Positions 56,090 through 64,000 of a stretch of DNA of 64,000 bases are shown here, in pieces; the first letter of the stretch is position 1, and each line of letters begins with the position of its first letter. The position numbers were made by a program, and so were the translations under genes. The notes beneath the pieces are model-generated. The model was not told the origin of the DNA, made no database searches, and saw only the letters and a list, made by a program, of their open reading frames with translations. Origin of the DNA: Ruminococcus sp. AF46-10NS (GTDB lineage Bacteria > Bacillota > Clostridia > Lachnospirales > Lachnospiraceae); contig NZ_QRNF01000005.1 in NCBI RefSeq assembly GCF_003474435.1, positions 62,001 through 126,000 of the forward strand, in the 5' to 3' direction.

Positions 56090-56899
56090 TCATTTTCCGC
56101 TTTCAGAAACAATCCCTTTCAGAATCTGTAAAACCCCATCTTCACTGTACGACGGGCATACATTCCTGGCTGCTGCCTGCACTTCCTCTCTGGCATTGGC
56201 TACCGCATAGCTCATTCCTGCTTTCCGGAGCATTGCGATATCATTGAGGTTATCTCCGAATGTACAGGTTTCCTCCGGAGAAATCCCCTGGCACTGCTGG
56301 ATAAACTCTACAGCTGTACTTTTTTCGCCTTCCGGCGGGGTACTGTCCATCCATTCTTTTCCGGCCGCAGCCAGTGTTACTTTATCCCTCCATGCCGGTG
56401 TAAAATACGGTGCACAAAGCTCCTCGCACCGTTCCTGATGATAAACAGAAAATTTCAGAACCTGTTTTCCCTGAAGAGAAGAAAGATCGTCCACTTTTCT
56501 CATATCATAGCCATAGGAATCCCTCAGCCACCGGAACATCCTCCCATTTTCATTCTCCGCATAGCAGCACTCCGGTGTGGCAATAAAGCAGTCACATTCC
56601 GGCATTTTTTCTTTTACCATACGGTGCATGCGTTTCCAGGTTTCATCCGGAAGTGTATGTACCTTCAGAATCTTGTCATTCTTCCGGATCACTGTACCGC
56701 CATCCGACACAAAATACACCAGATCCTGCACCGGCTCAAACAGCTTTCTCTCACTGTCATACTGCCGCCCTGAACACACCACAAAGGTGATCCCCAGCTC
56801 GGTCAGTTTCCGGATCACTGTCATATATTCCGGATTGATGGTCATTGTCCCGTCTTTTACCAGAGTTCCGTCTACGTCTGTTGCGATCAGTCTTATCAT
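56090..56899 (-). CDS. Cof-type HAD-IIB family phosphatase
   Basis: A 269-residue haloacid dehalogenase-type hydrolase, probably acting on sugar phosphates or nucleotides. Motif I is ATDVDGTLVKDG with the nucleophile Asp, motif II VVCSGRQYDS, and motif III/IV CTFGDNLNDIAMLRKAG. The C2B cap lies between residues 85 and 190. A 15-bp gap separates it from the small Cys-containing protein upstream, so they are co-transcribed. AGG-type ribosome site is weak. Substrate cannot be predicted. Confidence 0.9.
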   Translation of the reverse strand: MIRLIATDVDGTLVKDGTMTINPEYMTVIRKLTELGITFVVCSGRQYDSERKLFEPVQDLVYFVSDGGTVIRKNDKILKVHTLPDETWKRMHRMVKEKMPECDCFIATPECCYAENENGRMFRWLRDSYGYDMRKVDDLSSLQGKQVLKFSVYHQERCEELCAPYFTPAWRDKVTLAAAGKEWMDSTPPEGEKSTAVEFIQQCQGISPEETCTFGDNLNDIAMLRKAGMSYAVANAREEVQAAARNVCPSYSEDGVLQILKGIVSESGK

Positions 56900-56914
56900 G
56901 TTGTTTTTACTCCT

Positions 56915-57145
56915 CTACATCGGACAGCTTCTTTTTTCCTCTTTATCCATATCTCCACGGACATACCTAGCATTAAACTCCATATTGATCTCACGGATCT
57001 CTTTCTTTCCATCAATATAATCCTGATACATATCCGCAAGTCTCGCCATACAGCCATCACAGTTTGCGGAAATATTTCCAAGAGATTCCTCTACGATCTG
57101 TTTACGTTCTTCTTTTGTTGTATCTTTGATCAGATATCCTGGCAT
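56915..57145 (-). CDS. Small Cys-containing protein of unknown function
   Basis: A 76-residue soluble, charged and probably helical protein. Start MPGYLIKDTTKEERKQIVEE, then a central NCDGCMARLADMYQDYIDG with a CxxC pair, and a C-terminal RSCPM with a third Cys. AGGAGG lies before the ATG, which makes translation certain. The cysteines could bind a metal. It opens a two-gene unit with the HAD phosphatase, behind a strong promoter with an operator-like repeat and an early terminator. I do not recognise a characterised family. Confidence 0.75.
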   Translation of the reverse strand: MPGYLIKDTTKEERKQIVEESLGNISANCDGCMARLADMYQDYIDGKKEIREINMEFNARYVRGDMDKEEKRSCPM

Positions 57146-57218
57146 TGTTTTTTCCTCCTGATAGATTCACCTGTATTTCAGGTGTTTTGTACTTTCATTA
57201 TTGTTCACTTTTTCTGTG

Positions 57219-57250
57219 AAAAAAGCTGTTTGTATCAAACAAACAGCTTT
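57219..57250 (-). terminator. Promoter-proximal terminator (attenuator) ahead of the small Cys protein
   Basis: Perfect 11-bp stem AAAGCTGTTTG (57222-57232) with CAAACAGCTTT (57240-57250), then T6 on the minus strand. It lies only about 20 bp after the expected transcription start, so it may limit read-through into the gene. Confidence 0.75.
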
Positions 57251-57277
57251 ACAAAAATTTTCCTTTTCTGTTTTTTT

Positions 57278-57306
57278 ATTCTACTCTGACCTAATGTCAG
57301 TGTCAA
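57278..57306 (-). promoter_or_regulatory. Promoter with palindromic spacer ahead of the small Cys protein
   Basis: On the minus strand a perfect TTGACA (57301-57306) and TAGAAT (57278-57283) are 17 bp apart. The spacer holds CTGAC-CTAAT-GTCAG (57286-57300, plus-strand reading), an inverted repeat filling it, as for a repressor or MerR-type operator. The regulator is unknown. Confidence 0.75.
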
Positions 57307-57444
57307 CACAATTTACTTACTTTCACCTGATATCAATCCGTATCTTCTTTCCAAATCTTCTTTATTTATAAGCAGATTCCAGGCAGTCTTGTAACAGTAT
57401 GGATGATATTTGTCACTCAATGCTTTGATCGTCTGTTTTCAAAG

Positions 57445-57472
57445 TAAAAGCCTCTGGAACAATTCCAGAGGC
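57445..57472 (-). terminator. tRNA-Arg terminator
   Basis: GCCTCTGGAA and TTCCAGAGGC form a perfect 10-bp stem with a short CAA loop, followed on the minus strand by TTTTACTTT. It begins just after the tRNA. Confidence 0.87.
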
Positions 57473-57478
57473 TTCATA

Positions 57479-57552
57479 CGTGCGTTAGAGGATTCGAACC
57501 CCCGACCTTTTGGTCCGTAGCCAAACGCTCTATCCAGCTGAGCTAAACGCAC
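57479..57552 (-). tRNA. tRNA-Arg (anticodon ACG)
   Basis: 74-nt cloverleaf on the minus strand. Acceptor GTGCGTT (57552-57546) pairs with AACGCAC (57486-57480), D arm TAGCTCAGCTGGATAGAGC, anticodon stem TTTGG/CCAAA around loop CTACGGA giving anticodon ACG, and T arm with GGTTCGAATCC. CCA is not encoded. The ACG anticodon is normally edited to ICG and reads CGU, CGC and CGA. Confidence 0.96.
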
Positions 57553-57710
57553 ATCTTTGTTGCTTTTCCTTTGTGATATTTCGTATCACCGCTGCAACAA
57601 TATGTATGATACTCTAAGACCTATAAAATGTCAAGGGTTTTTTGAAAGTTTTTTTAATTTTTTTCAAAATTATTTTTTATTGCTACTTTTGATGCAAAAG
57701 CAACAGTTCT

Positions 57711-58943
57711 TTAGTTTCTCCGCAGTGCCTCGATCGGGCTTAATTTAGCGGCCTTTCTTGCTGGATAGATTCCAAAGAACACTCCCACTGCGCAGGAGAA
57801 TAACGTTGCTGCCAGAACAGTTCCCACACTGATTCCTGGTGTGATCGTCATTCCCATACTGCTGCTGATTACCGCACAGATCGCATAACCACCTGCAATA
57901 CCAAGGAAAATACCGATCAGGCCACCCATAATGGTCAGAATCGCTGCCTCTGCCAGGAACTGCAGCATGATCGAAGAAGTTTTTGCACCAAGAGATTTTC
58001 GGATACCGATCTCCCTGGTACGCTCTGTCACAGAAACCAGCATAATGTTCATAACGCCAATACCGCCAACCAGAAGGGAAATTCCCGCAACAAAAGAAAT
58101 AAACGCTGTCACCATGCCAAGCATCTGGTTCATGGATTTCATGATATCCTGAAAGCTCTGTACCTGAAAATAATCATCACCCGCACTCTGATGGCGACGT
58201 TCAAGAAGATTCACGATCTTGTCTGCAACCATCTGGGAATCCAGAGTCTTATCTGCCTGCACTATGATCTGATAAAATTCCCCGCTGCTTCCTGTAAAAT
58301 CATCCATAGACGTATACGGCACATAGATGGTCACAGGCATTCCCTCATAGCTGTAGCTTACAAACGTTCCGTTCTCTTTCTGCGTGGTAACACCGCAGAT
58401 ACGGAAAGTCTTGGTCAGGTCATAGCAGGTGACATCCAGTGTCATTCCTACAACATCATCTGTTCCGAAAAGTCTCTTCGCATCTGCATCTGTGATCACG
58501 CAGACATTCTTGCCTTCCTCGACCTCTTTTGCCCCAAAATAGCTTCCGTATTTCATTGTCGCATTATCCACAAACTTGGCATCCTGAGCTTCACCAGTTA
58601 CAGACAGGGAAAAATCTCCCTTTCCTGTCACAGTTTCGCCGGAATAAGAGTCAGACACATTGACCCCTTCCACCTCATCCAGCTCCCGTACAGCATCAAT
58701 ATCTCCCGGCTCTATCCAAACATCTGCTGTAGTGGCCTCATCACTGCAATAAACAGCAATCTGTCCGCCGCCGATATCATCGATCTCACTGTTCATCTGG
58801 TTCTTCGTACCTTCACCGATGGACACAATGGCGATCACCGATGCGATACCGATAATGATACCAAGCATAGTGAGAAAAGATCTTCCCTTATTGGCCATGA
58901 TATTATGGATCGCCATTTTGATATATTCATAAATATTACTCAT
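57711..58943 (-). CDS. macB: MacB-like ABC transporter permease (FtsX family)
   Basis: Membrane subunit of a MacAB-type exporter. From the ATG at 58943 the protein is 410 residues. A first helix (SFLTMLGIIIGIASVIAIVSIGEG) is followed by a MacB-type extracellular domain of about 220 residues, then three FtsX helices (VTAFISFVAGISLLVGGIGVMNIMLVSV, AEAAILTIMGGLIGIFLGIAGGY, VGTVLAATLFSCAVGVFFGIYPA). TEREIGIRKSLGAK-type coupling segment (TERTREIGIRKSLGA) contacts the ATPase. GGAG lies seven bases upstream, and it overlaps the adaptor gene by eight bases. Cargo could be a peptide or antibiotic. Confidence 0.9.
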   Translation of the reverse strand: MSNIYEYIKMAIHNIMANKGRSFLTMLGIIIGIASVIAIVSIGEGTKNQMNSEIDDIGGGQIAVYCSDEATTADVWIEPGDIDAVRELDEVEGVNVSDSYSGETVTGKGDFSLSVTGEAQDAKFVDNATMKYGSYFGAKEVEEGKNVCVITDADAKRLFGTDDVVGMTLDVTCYDLTKTFRICGVTTQKENGTFVSYSYEGMPVTIYVPYTSMDDFTGSSGEFYQIIVQADKTLDSQMVADKIVNLLERRHQSAGDDYFQVQSFQDIMKSMNQMLGMVTAFISFVAGISLLVGGIGVMNIMLVSVTERTREIGIRKSLGAKTSSIMLQFLAEAAILTIMGGLIGIFLGIAGGYAICAVISSSMGMTITPGISVGTVLAATLFSCAVGVFFGIYPARKAAKLSPIEALRRN

Positions 58944-60756
58944 TGGCAGTCTCCTCAGCATCTGCTGCACCAGTGTCGTCGTCTGCCGGTACAGCCTCAG
59001 CAGCCATTCCCTCTTCCAGTGAACCAAGATCCTCAAGCACCTCGTCACCGACTTTGATCCCATCTGTAACCTCTACAACATCCTCAGAGCTGATTCCTGT
59101 TGTGATATCCTGTCTTGTGATCACACCGTCTTTGAGAACATAGCAGAAAGATCCGGCTTTGCCGATATTTACAACGCCAGCCGGAAGTGTTACTACATCC
59201 TCTGCCTTCTCAGCATATATCTTCACCTTGGCATCAACACCAAGAAAAATATCTTCATCCGGCTGATCAATGCTGACAGTTGCCGAGATCAGTGTTGAAC
59301 CCTTCTCGTTGGTTGTTGCAAGATGGCTGATCTTGGTTACTTTTCCGGTATACTTTTTATCACCGATCGCAATATCCGCAGTCTGACCTTCTTTTACCTT
59401 GGCATAATCATACTTGGAAACATTGATATCAACGCTTACTTTATCTGTGCTCTGCAGGGTAAAAAGCTCCATTCCCTGTGTCACAGTCGCCCCCTGCTGT
59501 ACAGCTGCCTTGGAAATAACACCGTTGAAGTCAGCTTCGATCCCTTTTTTACCTTCTTCTACAAGCTCTTTTGCCGACTTTGCATCCAGTTCTGTCAGGT
59601 TATTGGTAACACGCATCTTCTCTTTTTCTTCTTTAGTAAGACTTGTGGAATCTGCCTCCGCAATGGACTTCTGCGTTGCAAGATCGGACTGGAGGTCAGC
59701 AAGATCGGAACTTGCCTGTTCTATAGCATTCTCAATACCGGAAGTATCAACGGAAGTGCTTACAGTCTCTGCTGAGCCACTTCCCTGATCTGCTGCACCC
59801 TGACCGGAACCTTCTGTTCCATCTGTAAACAGATCACTCTGACTGCTGTTCTGACTGTTACTGTAATCTGCATATTCCGGCATTTTCGGCTGGTTCACCT
59901 TTTTGTCCTCATACGCTTCTTTTGCCTGCTGGCTGTTGATCTCAGCCTGGCTTCTTGCTGCCTCAGCATCATCCAGAGCCTGTGCATTCTCATCAGAAGG
60001 ATCTGCCTGCCACTGTGCAAAAGCCATCTGATAAGCAGTATCTGTCTGATTATATACGCCCTGTGCCTTGATATAAGCAGTATTCAGCTCTCCAAGCTCT
60101 TTCTGGTACGCAGGAAGTGTCTTGGTCTGATATGTATTCAGAGCCTCTGCATAGGCTCTCTGATTCTCTGCCTCCGCCTGAGCCTGTGCGTCTGCTTTCG
60201 CCTGTGCCTCAGCGGCAGCCTGTGCAGCCTGAGCCTGAGCTGCTGCCTGTGCGTCGGCCGCTGCCTGAGACTGAACAGCTGACAACTGTGATTTCAGTGA
60301 TGCAAGATAATTCTGCTTGTCTTTTACCTGCTGTTCCAGAGTAGCAACCTTGGATTTCGCATCTTTCTGCTTCTGGTCTGCCTGATTCGATTTATTAATG
60401 GAATTCTTATAATCATATTCGCCAGACTTTACATTCAGCTCTGCTTTCTGATTATCCCGCTCCAGATCCTTCAGTTCAAACTCCACAAGCTTCGTTCCTT
60501 TGGAAACAGAATCTCCGTCTGCAAAAGACACCTTTTTCACCTGTGCATTTACCGGTGAATAAAAAGTCTTCTGCTCATCACTGACTACAGTACCTGTGGC
60601 ATCTACGATCTCCTCCACATCTCCTGTCGCAGCTTTTGTAACGGAAACCTGCGGAAGCTGTGCCGCTCCTCTGCTGCCTCCTGTTACGGAATAAACACCA
60701 CCGGCCACTACAACCGCTGCAACAATACCGATCGCGATCTTTTTACCCTTTTTCAT
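58936..60756 (-). CDS. macA: MacA/HlyD-like efflux adaptor with long coiled coil
   Basis: Periplasmic-adaptor-type protein tied to the membrane by an N-terminal helix (KIAIGIVAAVVVAGGVYSV). The barrel-sandwich half-motifs are ATGTVVSDEQKTFYSPVNAQVKKV and ADFNGVISKAAVQQGATV. Between them are roughly 280 residues rich in Ala, Gln, Glu and Lys (for example QAAADAQAAAQAQAAQAAAE), which should form a long coiled-coil hairpin. The C-terminal part has beta-barrel and membrane-proximal domains (ITRQDITTGISSEDVVEV). At 606 residues it is longer than typical MacA (about 370). GAGGAGG lies before the ATG. In a Gram-positive cell it probably bridges the thick wall. Confidence 0.87.
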   Translation of the reverse strand: MKKGKKIAIGIVAAVVVAGGVYSVTGGSRGAAQLPQVSVTKAATGDVEEIVDATGTVVSDEQKTFYSPVNAQVKKVSFADGDSVSKGTKLVEFELKDLERDNQKAELNVKSGEYDYKNSINKSNQADQKQKDAKSKVATLEQQVKDKQNYLASLKSQLSAVQSQAAADAQAAAQAQAAQAAAEAQAKADAQAQAEAENQRAYAEALNTYQTKTLPAYQKELGELNTAYIKAQGVYNQTDTAYQMAFAQWQADPSDENAQALDDAEAARSQAEINSQQAKEAYEDKKVNQPKMPEYADYSNSQNSSQSDLFTDGTEGSGQGAADQGSGSAETVSTSVDTSGIENAIEQASSDLADLQSDLATQKSIAEADSTSLTKEEKEKMRVTNNLTELDAKSAKELVEEGKKGIEADFNGVISKAAVQQGATVTQGMELFTLQSTDKVSVDINVSKYDYAKVKEGQTADIAIGDKKYTGKVTKISHLATTNEKGSTLISATVSIDQPDEDIFLGVDAKVKIYAEKAEDVVTLPAGVVNIGKAGSFCYVLKDGVITRQDITTGISSEDVVEVTDGIKVGDEVLEDLGSLEEGMAAEAVPADDDTGAADAEETANE

Positions 60757-60762
60757 CTTTCA

Positions 60763-61470
60763 CTATGCCTCCTCGACAAATTCTTCATTGATCATATCTG
60801 ACTCGATCTTTCCATCCATGATGCGGACCACTCTTTTGGCCTGAGCTGCAATTCCGTTGTCATGAGTGATCAGGATCAGCGTCTCTCCTGACCTGTGCAT
60901 ACTTTTAAGGATTTCCATGATCTCCCTGCTGGAGGCAGAATCCAGATTTCCTGTTGGCTCATCCGCCAGGATTACCGGCGGTTTGGCTGCAATGGCTCTT
61001 GCAATGGCAACTCTCTGCTGCTGACCACCTGACATCTCGCCTGGCTTATGATCCATACGTTTCTCAAGCCCTACTTTTGTCAGAGATTCCACTGCAAGCT
61101 TTCTTCTTGTTCTCCGGTCGATCCCACGGTAGATCAGCGGAAGCTCCACGTTCTCAATGGCTGTAAGGTTCTCGATCAGGTTAAAGCCCTGAAATATAAA
61201 ACCGATTTCCTTATTACGCACCACAGAAAGGTCATTATCTTTCATCGTGGACACGTCCGTTCCATTCAGATAATACTTACCGGAAGTGGGCACATCCAGA
61301 CATCCCAGCATGTTCATAAATGTGGATTTTCCAGAACCGGACTGTCCGATGATCGCCACAAACTCGCCTTTTCGTATCTCAAGGTTCACATGATCCAGTG
61401 CACGTACCTCGTTTTCTCCGGGATTATATATCTTGCACAGATCCACCACCCGTACCAATGTTTCTTCCAT
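60763..61470 (-). CDS. MacB-like ABC transporter ATPase
   Basis: Cytoplasmic ATPase of the LolD/MacB subfamily, 235 residues. Walker A GQSGSGKSTFMN near residue 40, Q-loop GFIFQGFNLI, signature MSGGQQQRVAIARA, Walker B VILADEPTGNLD and switch ILITHD. It is the first gene of the operon ATPase-adaptor-permease, six bases ahead of the adaptor, whose ribosome site lies over its stop. GGAGGAGAC lies before the ATG. A dispersed repeat is about 20 bp upstream. Confidence 0.94.
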   Translation of the reverse strand: MEETLVRVVDLCKIYNPGENEVRALDHVNLEIRKGEFVAIIGQSGSGKSTFMNMLGCLDVPTSGKYYLNGTDVSTMKDNDLSVVRNKEIGFIFQGFNLIENLTAIENVELPLIYRGIDRRTRRKLAVESLTKVGLEKRMDHKPGEMSGGQQQRVAIARAIAAKPPVILADEPTGNLDSASSREIMEILKSMHRSGETLILITHDNGIAAQAKRVVRIMDGKIESDMINEEFVEEA

Positions 61471-61487
61471 GTCTCCTCCTCTTAGCT

Positions 61488-61560
61488 GTAAAGCGGATAT
61501 CTGCCATCCGCTTTCGCTGTTTACATATCAAACGGATATCCGCAATCCGCATTCGTCACG
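61488..61560. repeat. Dispersed palindromic repeat upstream of the efflux operon
   Basis: AAGCGGAT (61491-61498) with ATCCGCTT (61506-61513), a perfect 8-bp inverted repeat, followed by TCGCT. A second shorter copy, CGGAT (61533-61537) with ATCCG (61545-61549), follows with the same loop pattern. Confidence 0.62.
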
Positions 61561-61600
61561 TAGCTCTCACCGAATAACCTCTTCGCAGTTTATTTGGTTA

Positions 61601-61641
61601 AAAATACAGAGCAGCATCTGCAGGGGAACAGGCTGCTCTGT
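61601..61641 (-). terminator. Terminator of the M18 aminopeptidase gene
   Basis: ACAGAGCAGC (61606-61615) pairs with GCTGCTCTGT (61632-61641); on the minus strand ATTTTTAACC follows. It is about 80 bp after the stop. Confidence 0.8.
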
Positions 61642-61722
61642 TTTATTACCGGGGAAAAATCCCTCTCATTTATTCATAACGAAAAACATATCTGAATGGA
61701 TTCAGATCCTGAACAGAAATTT

Positions 61723-63117
61723 TTATGCTTCAAGAAGAAATGCCTTGTATGCTTTATATGCCTCGTATACATCTGCCTTGCTTGTAACTTCCCACGGAGA
61801 ATGCATGCTCAGCACAGCCACACCGCTGTCAATAACTTCCATTCCATAAAGTGCGGCAATGTAAGCGATGGTTCCGCCGCCACCAAAATCAACTTTCCCA
61901 AGCTCTGCTGTCTGAAAAGCAACATCGTGATCATCAAAGATCTTGCGTACTCTTGCAACATACTCTGCATTGGCATCGTTGGAACCGGATTTACCTCTTG
62001 CTCCGGTGAACTTATTGAGAACGATACCTCTTCCAAGATACGCTGCGTTCTTTTTCTCAAAAGCCTCACTGTACGCCGGATCATAGCCTGCACTTACGTC
62101 TGAAGAAAGCATGCTGGAATTGCGAAGTGCACGTCTCACTGCCAGCTCGGAATAACATCCCATTCCATCCAGAAGCTCTGCCACACTGTTCTCAAAAAAC
62201 CTTGACTGCATACCGGTTGCTCCAACGCTTCCGATCTCTTCTTTATCTACCAGCAGGCAGCATCCTGTACGCTTCGGTGTCTCATTCATCTCAAGCATTG
62301 CTGCAAGGGAGGTGTAAGCACAAACCCGGTCATCCTGTCCGTAAGCTGCGATCATGCTTCTGTCAAGTCCGCATTCTCTCGCCTTGCCGGCCGGAACGAT
62401 CTCAAGCTCTGCTGAAAGGAAATCTTCCTCCTCAATACCATATTTCTCATTTAAGATCTTCAGAACATTCTGTTTCACAGCTTCTTTCTTCTTGTCATCC
62501 GGAAGATCAGCAAGCGGTCTGCTGCCAATGAGAATATCGAGGCTCTCACCCTCGATCACCTCTGCAGCCTTCTTCTGAAGCTGCTTACCTGCAAGGTGGA
62601 TCAGAAGATCTGTGATATAAAGAACCGGATCGTCCTCATCTTCGCCAATACTTATGTCAACTACACTTCCGTCTTTCTTTACAACAACGCCATGCATAGC
62701 CAGCGGCAATGTTACCCACTGGTATTTCTTCACACCGCCATAGTAATGGGTATCCAGATAAGCCAGATCTGTGTCCTCATAAAGCGGATTCTGCTTAATA
62801 TCAAGACGCGGGGAGTCAATATGCGCACAAAGAATGCTCATGCCTTTGGAAAGCTCCTCTGTTCCCACATGAAACAAAGCTACGATCTTCTTCATACCAA
62901 CTGCATAAACCTTATCGCCAGCCTGGATCTTGTCTCCTCTGGAGATCTTCGCCTCAAGTGCCTCGTAGCCTGCTGCCTCTGCCTGCTTCACGATCTCTGT
63001 AACGCACTCGCGCTCTGTTTTACCTTTATTGAGAAACTCTCTGTAAGCCCTGTTAAGCTTCTCCATCTCATTTTCATCTGCTTCCTTATAGGAAAGCCAT
63101 GCGTTTCTTCTTTCCAT
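61723..63117 (-). CDS. M18 family metalloaminopeptidase
   Basis: Dinuclear zinc aminopeptidase that trims N-terminal residues from peptides, usually acidic or hydrophobic. From the ATG at 63117 it is 464 residues. Metal ligands are in SILCAHIDSPRLD, the SGSNDANAEY-type central segment, LLVDKEEIGSVGATG (catalytic and bridging Glu) and LSMHSPWEVTSKAD. AGGTGG lies eight bases upstream; the GTG four codons earlier has poorer spacing. It should form a dodecamer in the cytoplasm like its relatives. Single-gene unit with its own terminator. Confidence 0.92.
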   Translation of the reverse strand: MERRNAWLSYKEADENEMEKLNRAYREFLNKGKTERECVTEIVKQAEAAGYEALEAKISRGDKIQAGDKVYAVGMKKIVALFHVGTEELSKGMSILCAHIDSPRLDIKQNPLYEDTDLAYLDTHYYGGVKKYQWVTLPLAMHGVVVKKDGSVVDISIGEDEDDPVLYITDLLIHLAGKQLQKKAAEVIEGESLDILIGSRPLADLPDDKKKEAVKQNVLKILNEKYGIEEEDFLSAELEIVPAGKARECGLDRSMIAAYGQDDRVCAYTSLAAMLEMNETPKRTGCCLLVDKEEIGSVGATGMQSRFFENSVAELLDGMGCYSELAVRRALRNSSMLSSDVSAGYDPAYSEAFEKKNAAYLGRGIVLNKFTGARGKSGSNDANAEYVARVRKIFDDHDVAFQTAELGKVDFGGGGTIAYIAALYGMEVIDSGVAVLSMHSPWEVTSKADVYEAYKAYKAFLLEA

Positions 63118-63317
63118 CTGATGGTCCACCTTTCTTCTATAAGATTGCGGATCCTGCCTGCAAAAAAATCTGACAGTTTCCGTTTCTCATCATATTATCT
63201 GCAATCTGTCTACTATTATAGGTCAAACAATTTTAAATTTCCACCGCAATTCCCATTCTTTACAAAATCTTTATGATTCGCTATAGTAATTCTTAAGAAA
63301 TTCAGGAGGAAAAAAAC

Positions 63318-64000
63318 ATGCAATCATCCGATCAGCTTCAGACGCTGCTTCATTCTGTTAACCGAAAAAGCTATCCGGCATACAAATCTCTTCGTGGTGC
63401 TTACCAGTTTGACAGATATATTTTGTCCATTGACCATGTACAGGGAGATCCCTTTGCTTCTCCTTCTCATATCAGTGTGAAACTTACTCACCGGGATACC
63501 GGATTTCCTGCGGAGTATTACAAAGATACCCTTACCCGCATCACACTTGGCGATTTTCTTAACCGCCAGTTTGAGCAGCAGATCAGCCGCTACACCTTCC
63601 GGGCAAAAGGCTCCGGAAAAAGCGGTCTGATCTCTATCAGTCACTGTGGTCAGGAAGTCCTTGCACGCACAGCCTGTGAAGTGAACGAAAAAGGCATTAC
63701 AGCCCGTTTCTTCATCGGATTTCCGGCTAATGGCCGCACCATCAACTCTCCCGAGCTTGAAAAAATCTTCTTTGATTTTCTCCCGGTATGTATCCACAAA
63801 GCATTTTTTTACCGGAATCTGGATGCCGGCCGGCTGAAACAGGCTATCGAACTTGCTGAAGACCAGGAATACATCCGTCAGGAACTACACCGACGTTCCC
63901 TGGCAGCCTTCATAAATGACGGTGCAATACTTCCCCGAGAGAGCGGTATTTCCTCCCGTCCGATGAAAGATTCCGTTCCTTTTGTTTCCCCGGAGCACTT
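63318..64000 (+). CDS. ABC-class ATPase (COG3044), C-terminus beyond window
   Basis: N-terminal 227 residues of a predicted cytoplasmic ATPase of the ABC class. The sequence begins MQSSDQLQTLLHSVNRKSYP and has YQFDRYILSIDHVQGDPFASPS, GDFLNRQFEQQI and SGLISISHCGQEVLARTA, the typical opening blocks of this family. The Walker A motif of this group lies further downstream, so it falls outside the window. AGGAGG lies eight bases before the ATG. It is divergent from the M18 gene, with a 200-bp region between. The cellular role of the family is unknown. Confidence 0.83.
   Translation, partial: MQSSDQLQTLLHSVNRKSYPAYKSLRGAYQFDRYILSIDHVQGDPFASPSHISVKLTHRDTGFPAEYYKDTLTRITLGDFLNRQFEQQISRYTFRAKGSGKSGLISISHCGQEVLARTACEVNEKGITARFFIGFPANGRTINSPELEKIFFDFLPVCIHKAFFYRNLDAGRLKQAIELAEDQEYIRQELHRRSLAAFINDGAILPRESGISSRPMKDSVPFVSPEH

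Noticed and set aside
57479..57552. tRNA-Arg as a site of an integrated element
   Set aside because: No integrase, no direct repeat of the tRNA 3' end, and ordinary genes on both sides.

Overview
The window reads as a low-to-mid GC Gram-positive Firmicutes chromosome, most likely a gut Lachnospiraceae (Blautia-like). The evidence is the spore genes gpr and spoIIP, HPr with both His15 and Ser46, GlpP-type antitermination, lineage families such as DUF4867, DUF6465 and DUF1667, and strong AGGAGG ribosome sites. The family assignment is inference. About four fifths of the genes are on the minus strand. I see no prophage, insertion sequence or CRISPR array.

Layout. 1-5.9 kb: cell-envelope genes (GH25 lysozyme, L,D-transpeptidase) and the c-di-AMP pair cdaA-cdaR with an HPr gene. 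5.9-15 kb: two unknown membrane proteins, then comFC, recD2, mreB and uvrA. 15-23.7 kb: the conserved hemW-lepA-spoIIP-gpr-rpsT-holA neighbourhood. 23.8-36.8 kb: a glycerol / glycerol-3-phosphate regulon (glpK, glpP, a GDPD phosphodiesterase, a glpA/glpB/DUF1667 dehydrogenase set, and a UgpB/A/E-like ABC importer without its ATPase). Two near-identical attenuator leaders precede the dehydrogenase and importer operons and are good candidates for GlpP targets. 37-54 kb: carbohydrate use (galactokinase-like kinase, two GH78-like hydrolases, sugar isomerase, xylulokinase, DUF4867, three AraC-type regulators) mixed with a BASS transporter, a glycosyltransferase, FluC and PsiE. 54-57.5 kb: cutC, a CaCA antiporter behind an apparent manganese (yybP-ykoY) riboswitch, a HAD phosphatase and tRNA-Arg(ACG). 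57.7-61.5 kb: a MacA/MacB-like efflux operon. 61.7-64 kb: M18 aminopeptidase and the start of an ABC-class ATPase.

Nine genes are broken by about 14 single-base indels, mostly in short homopolymers, including core genes such as mreB, hemW and spoIIP. This pattern looks more like uncorrected sequencing error than gene decay, so these genes are given as one feature each with the break points stated. A short palindromic repeat recurs just upstream of several genes (about 10.6-10.9, 11.97, 15.0, 27.4 and 61.5 kb).
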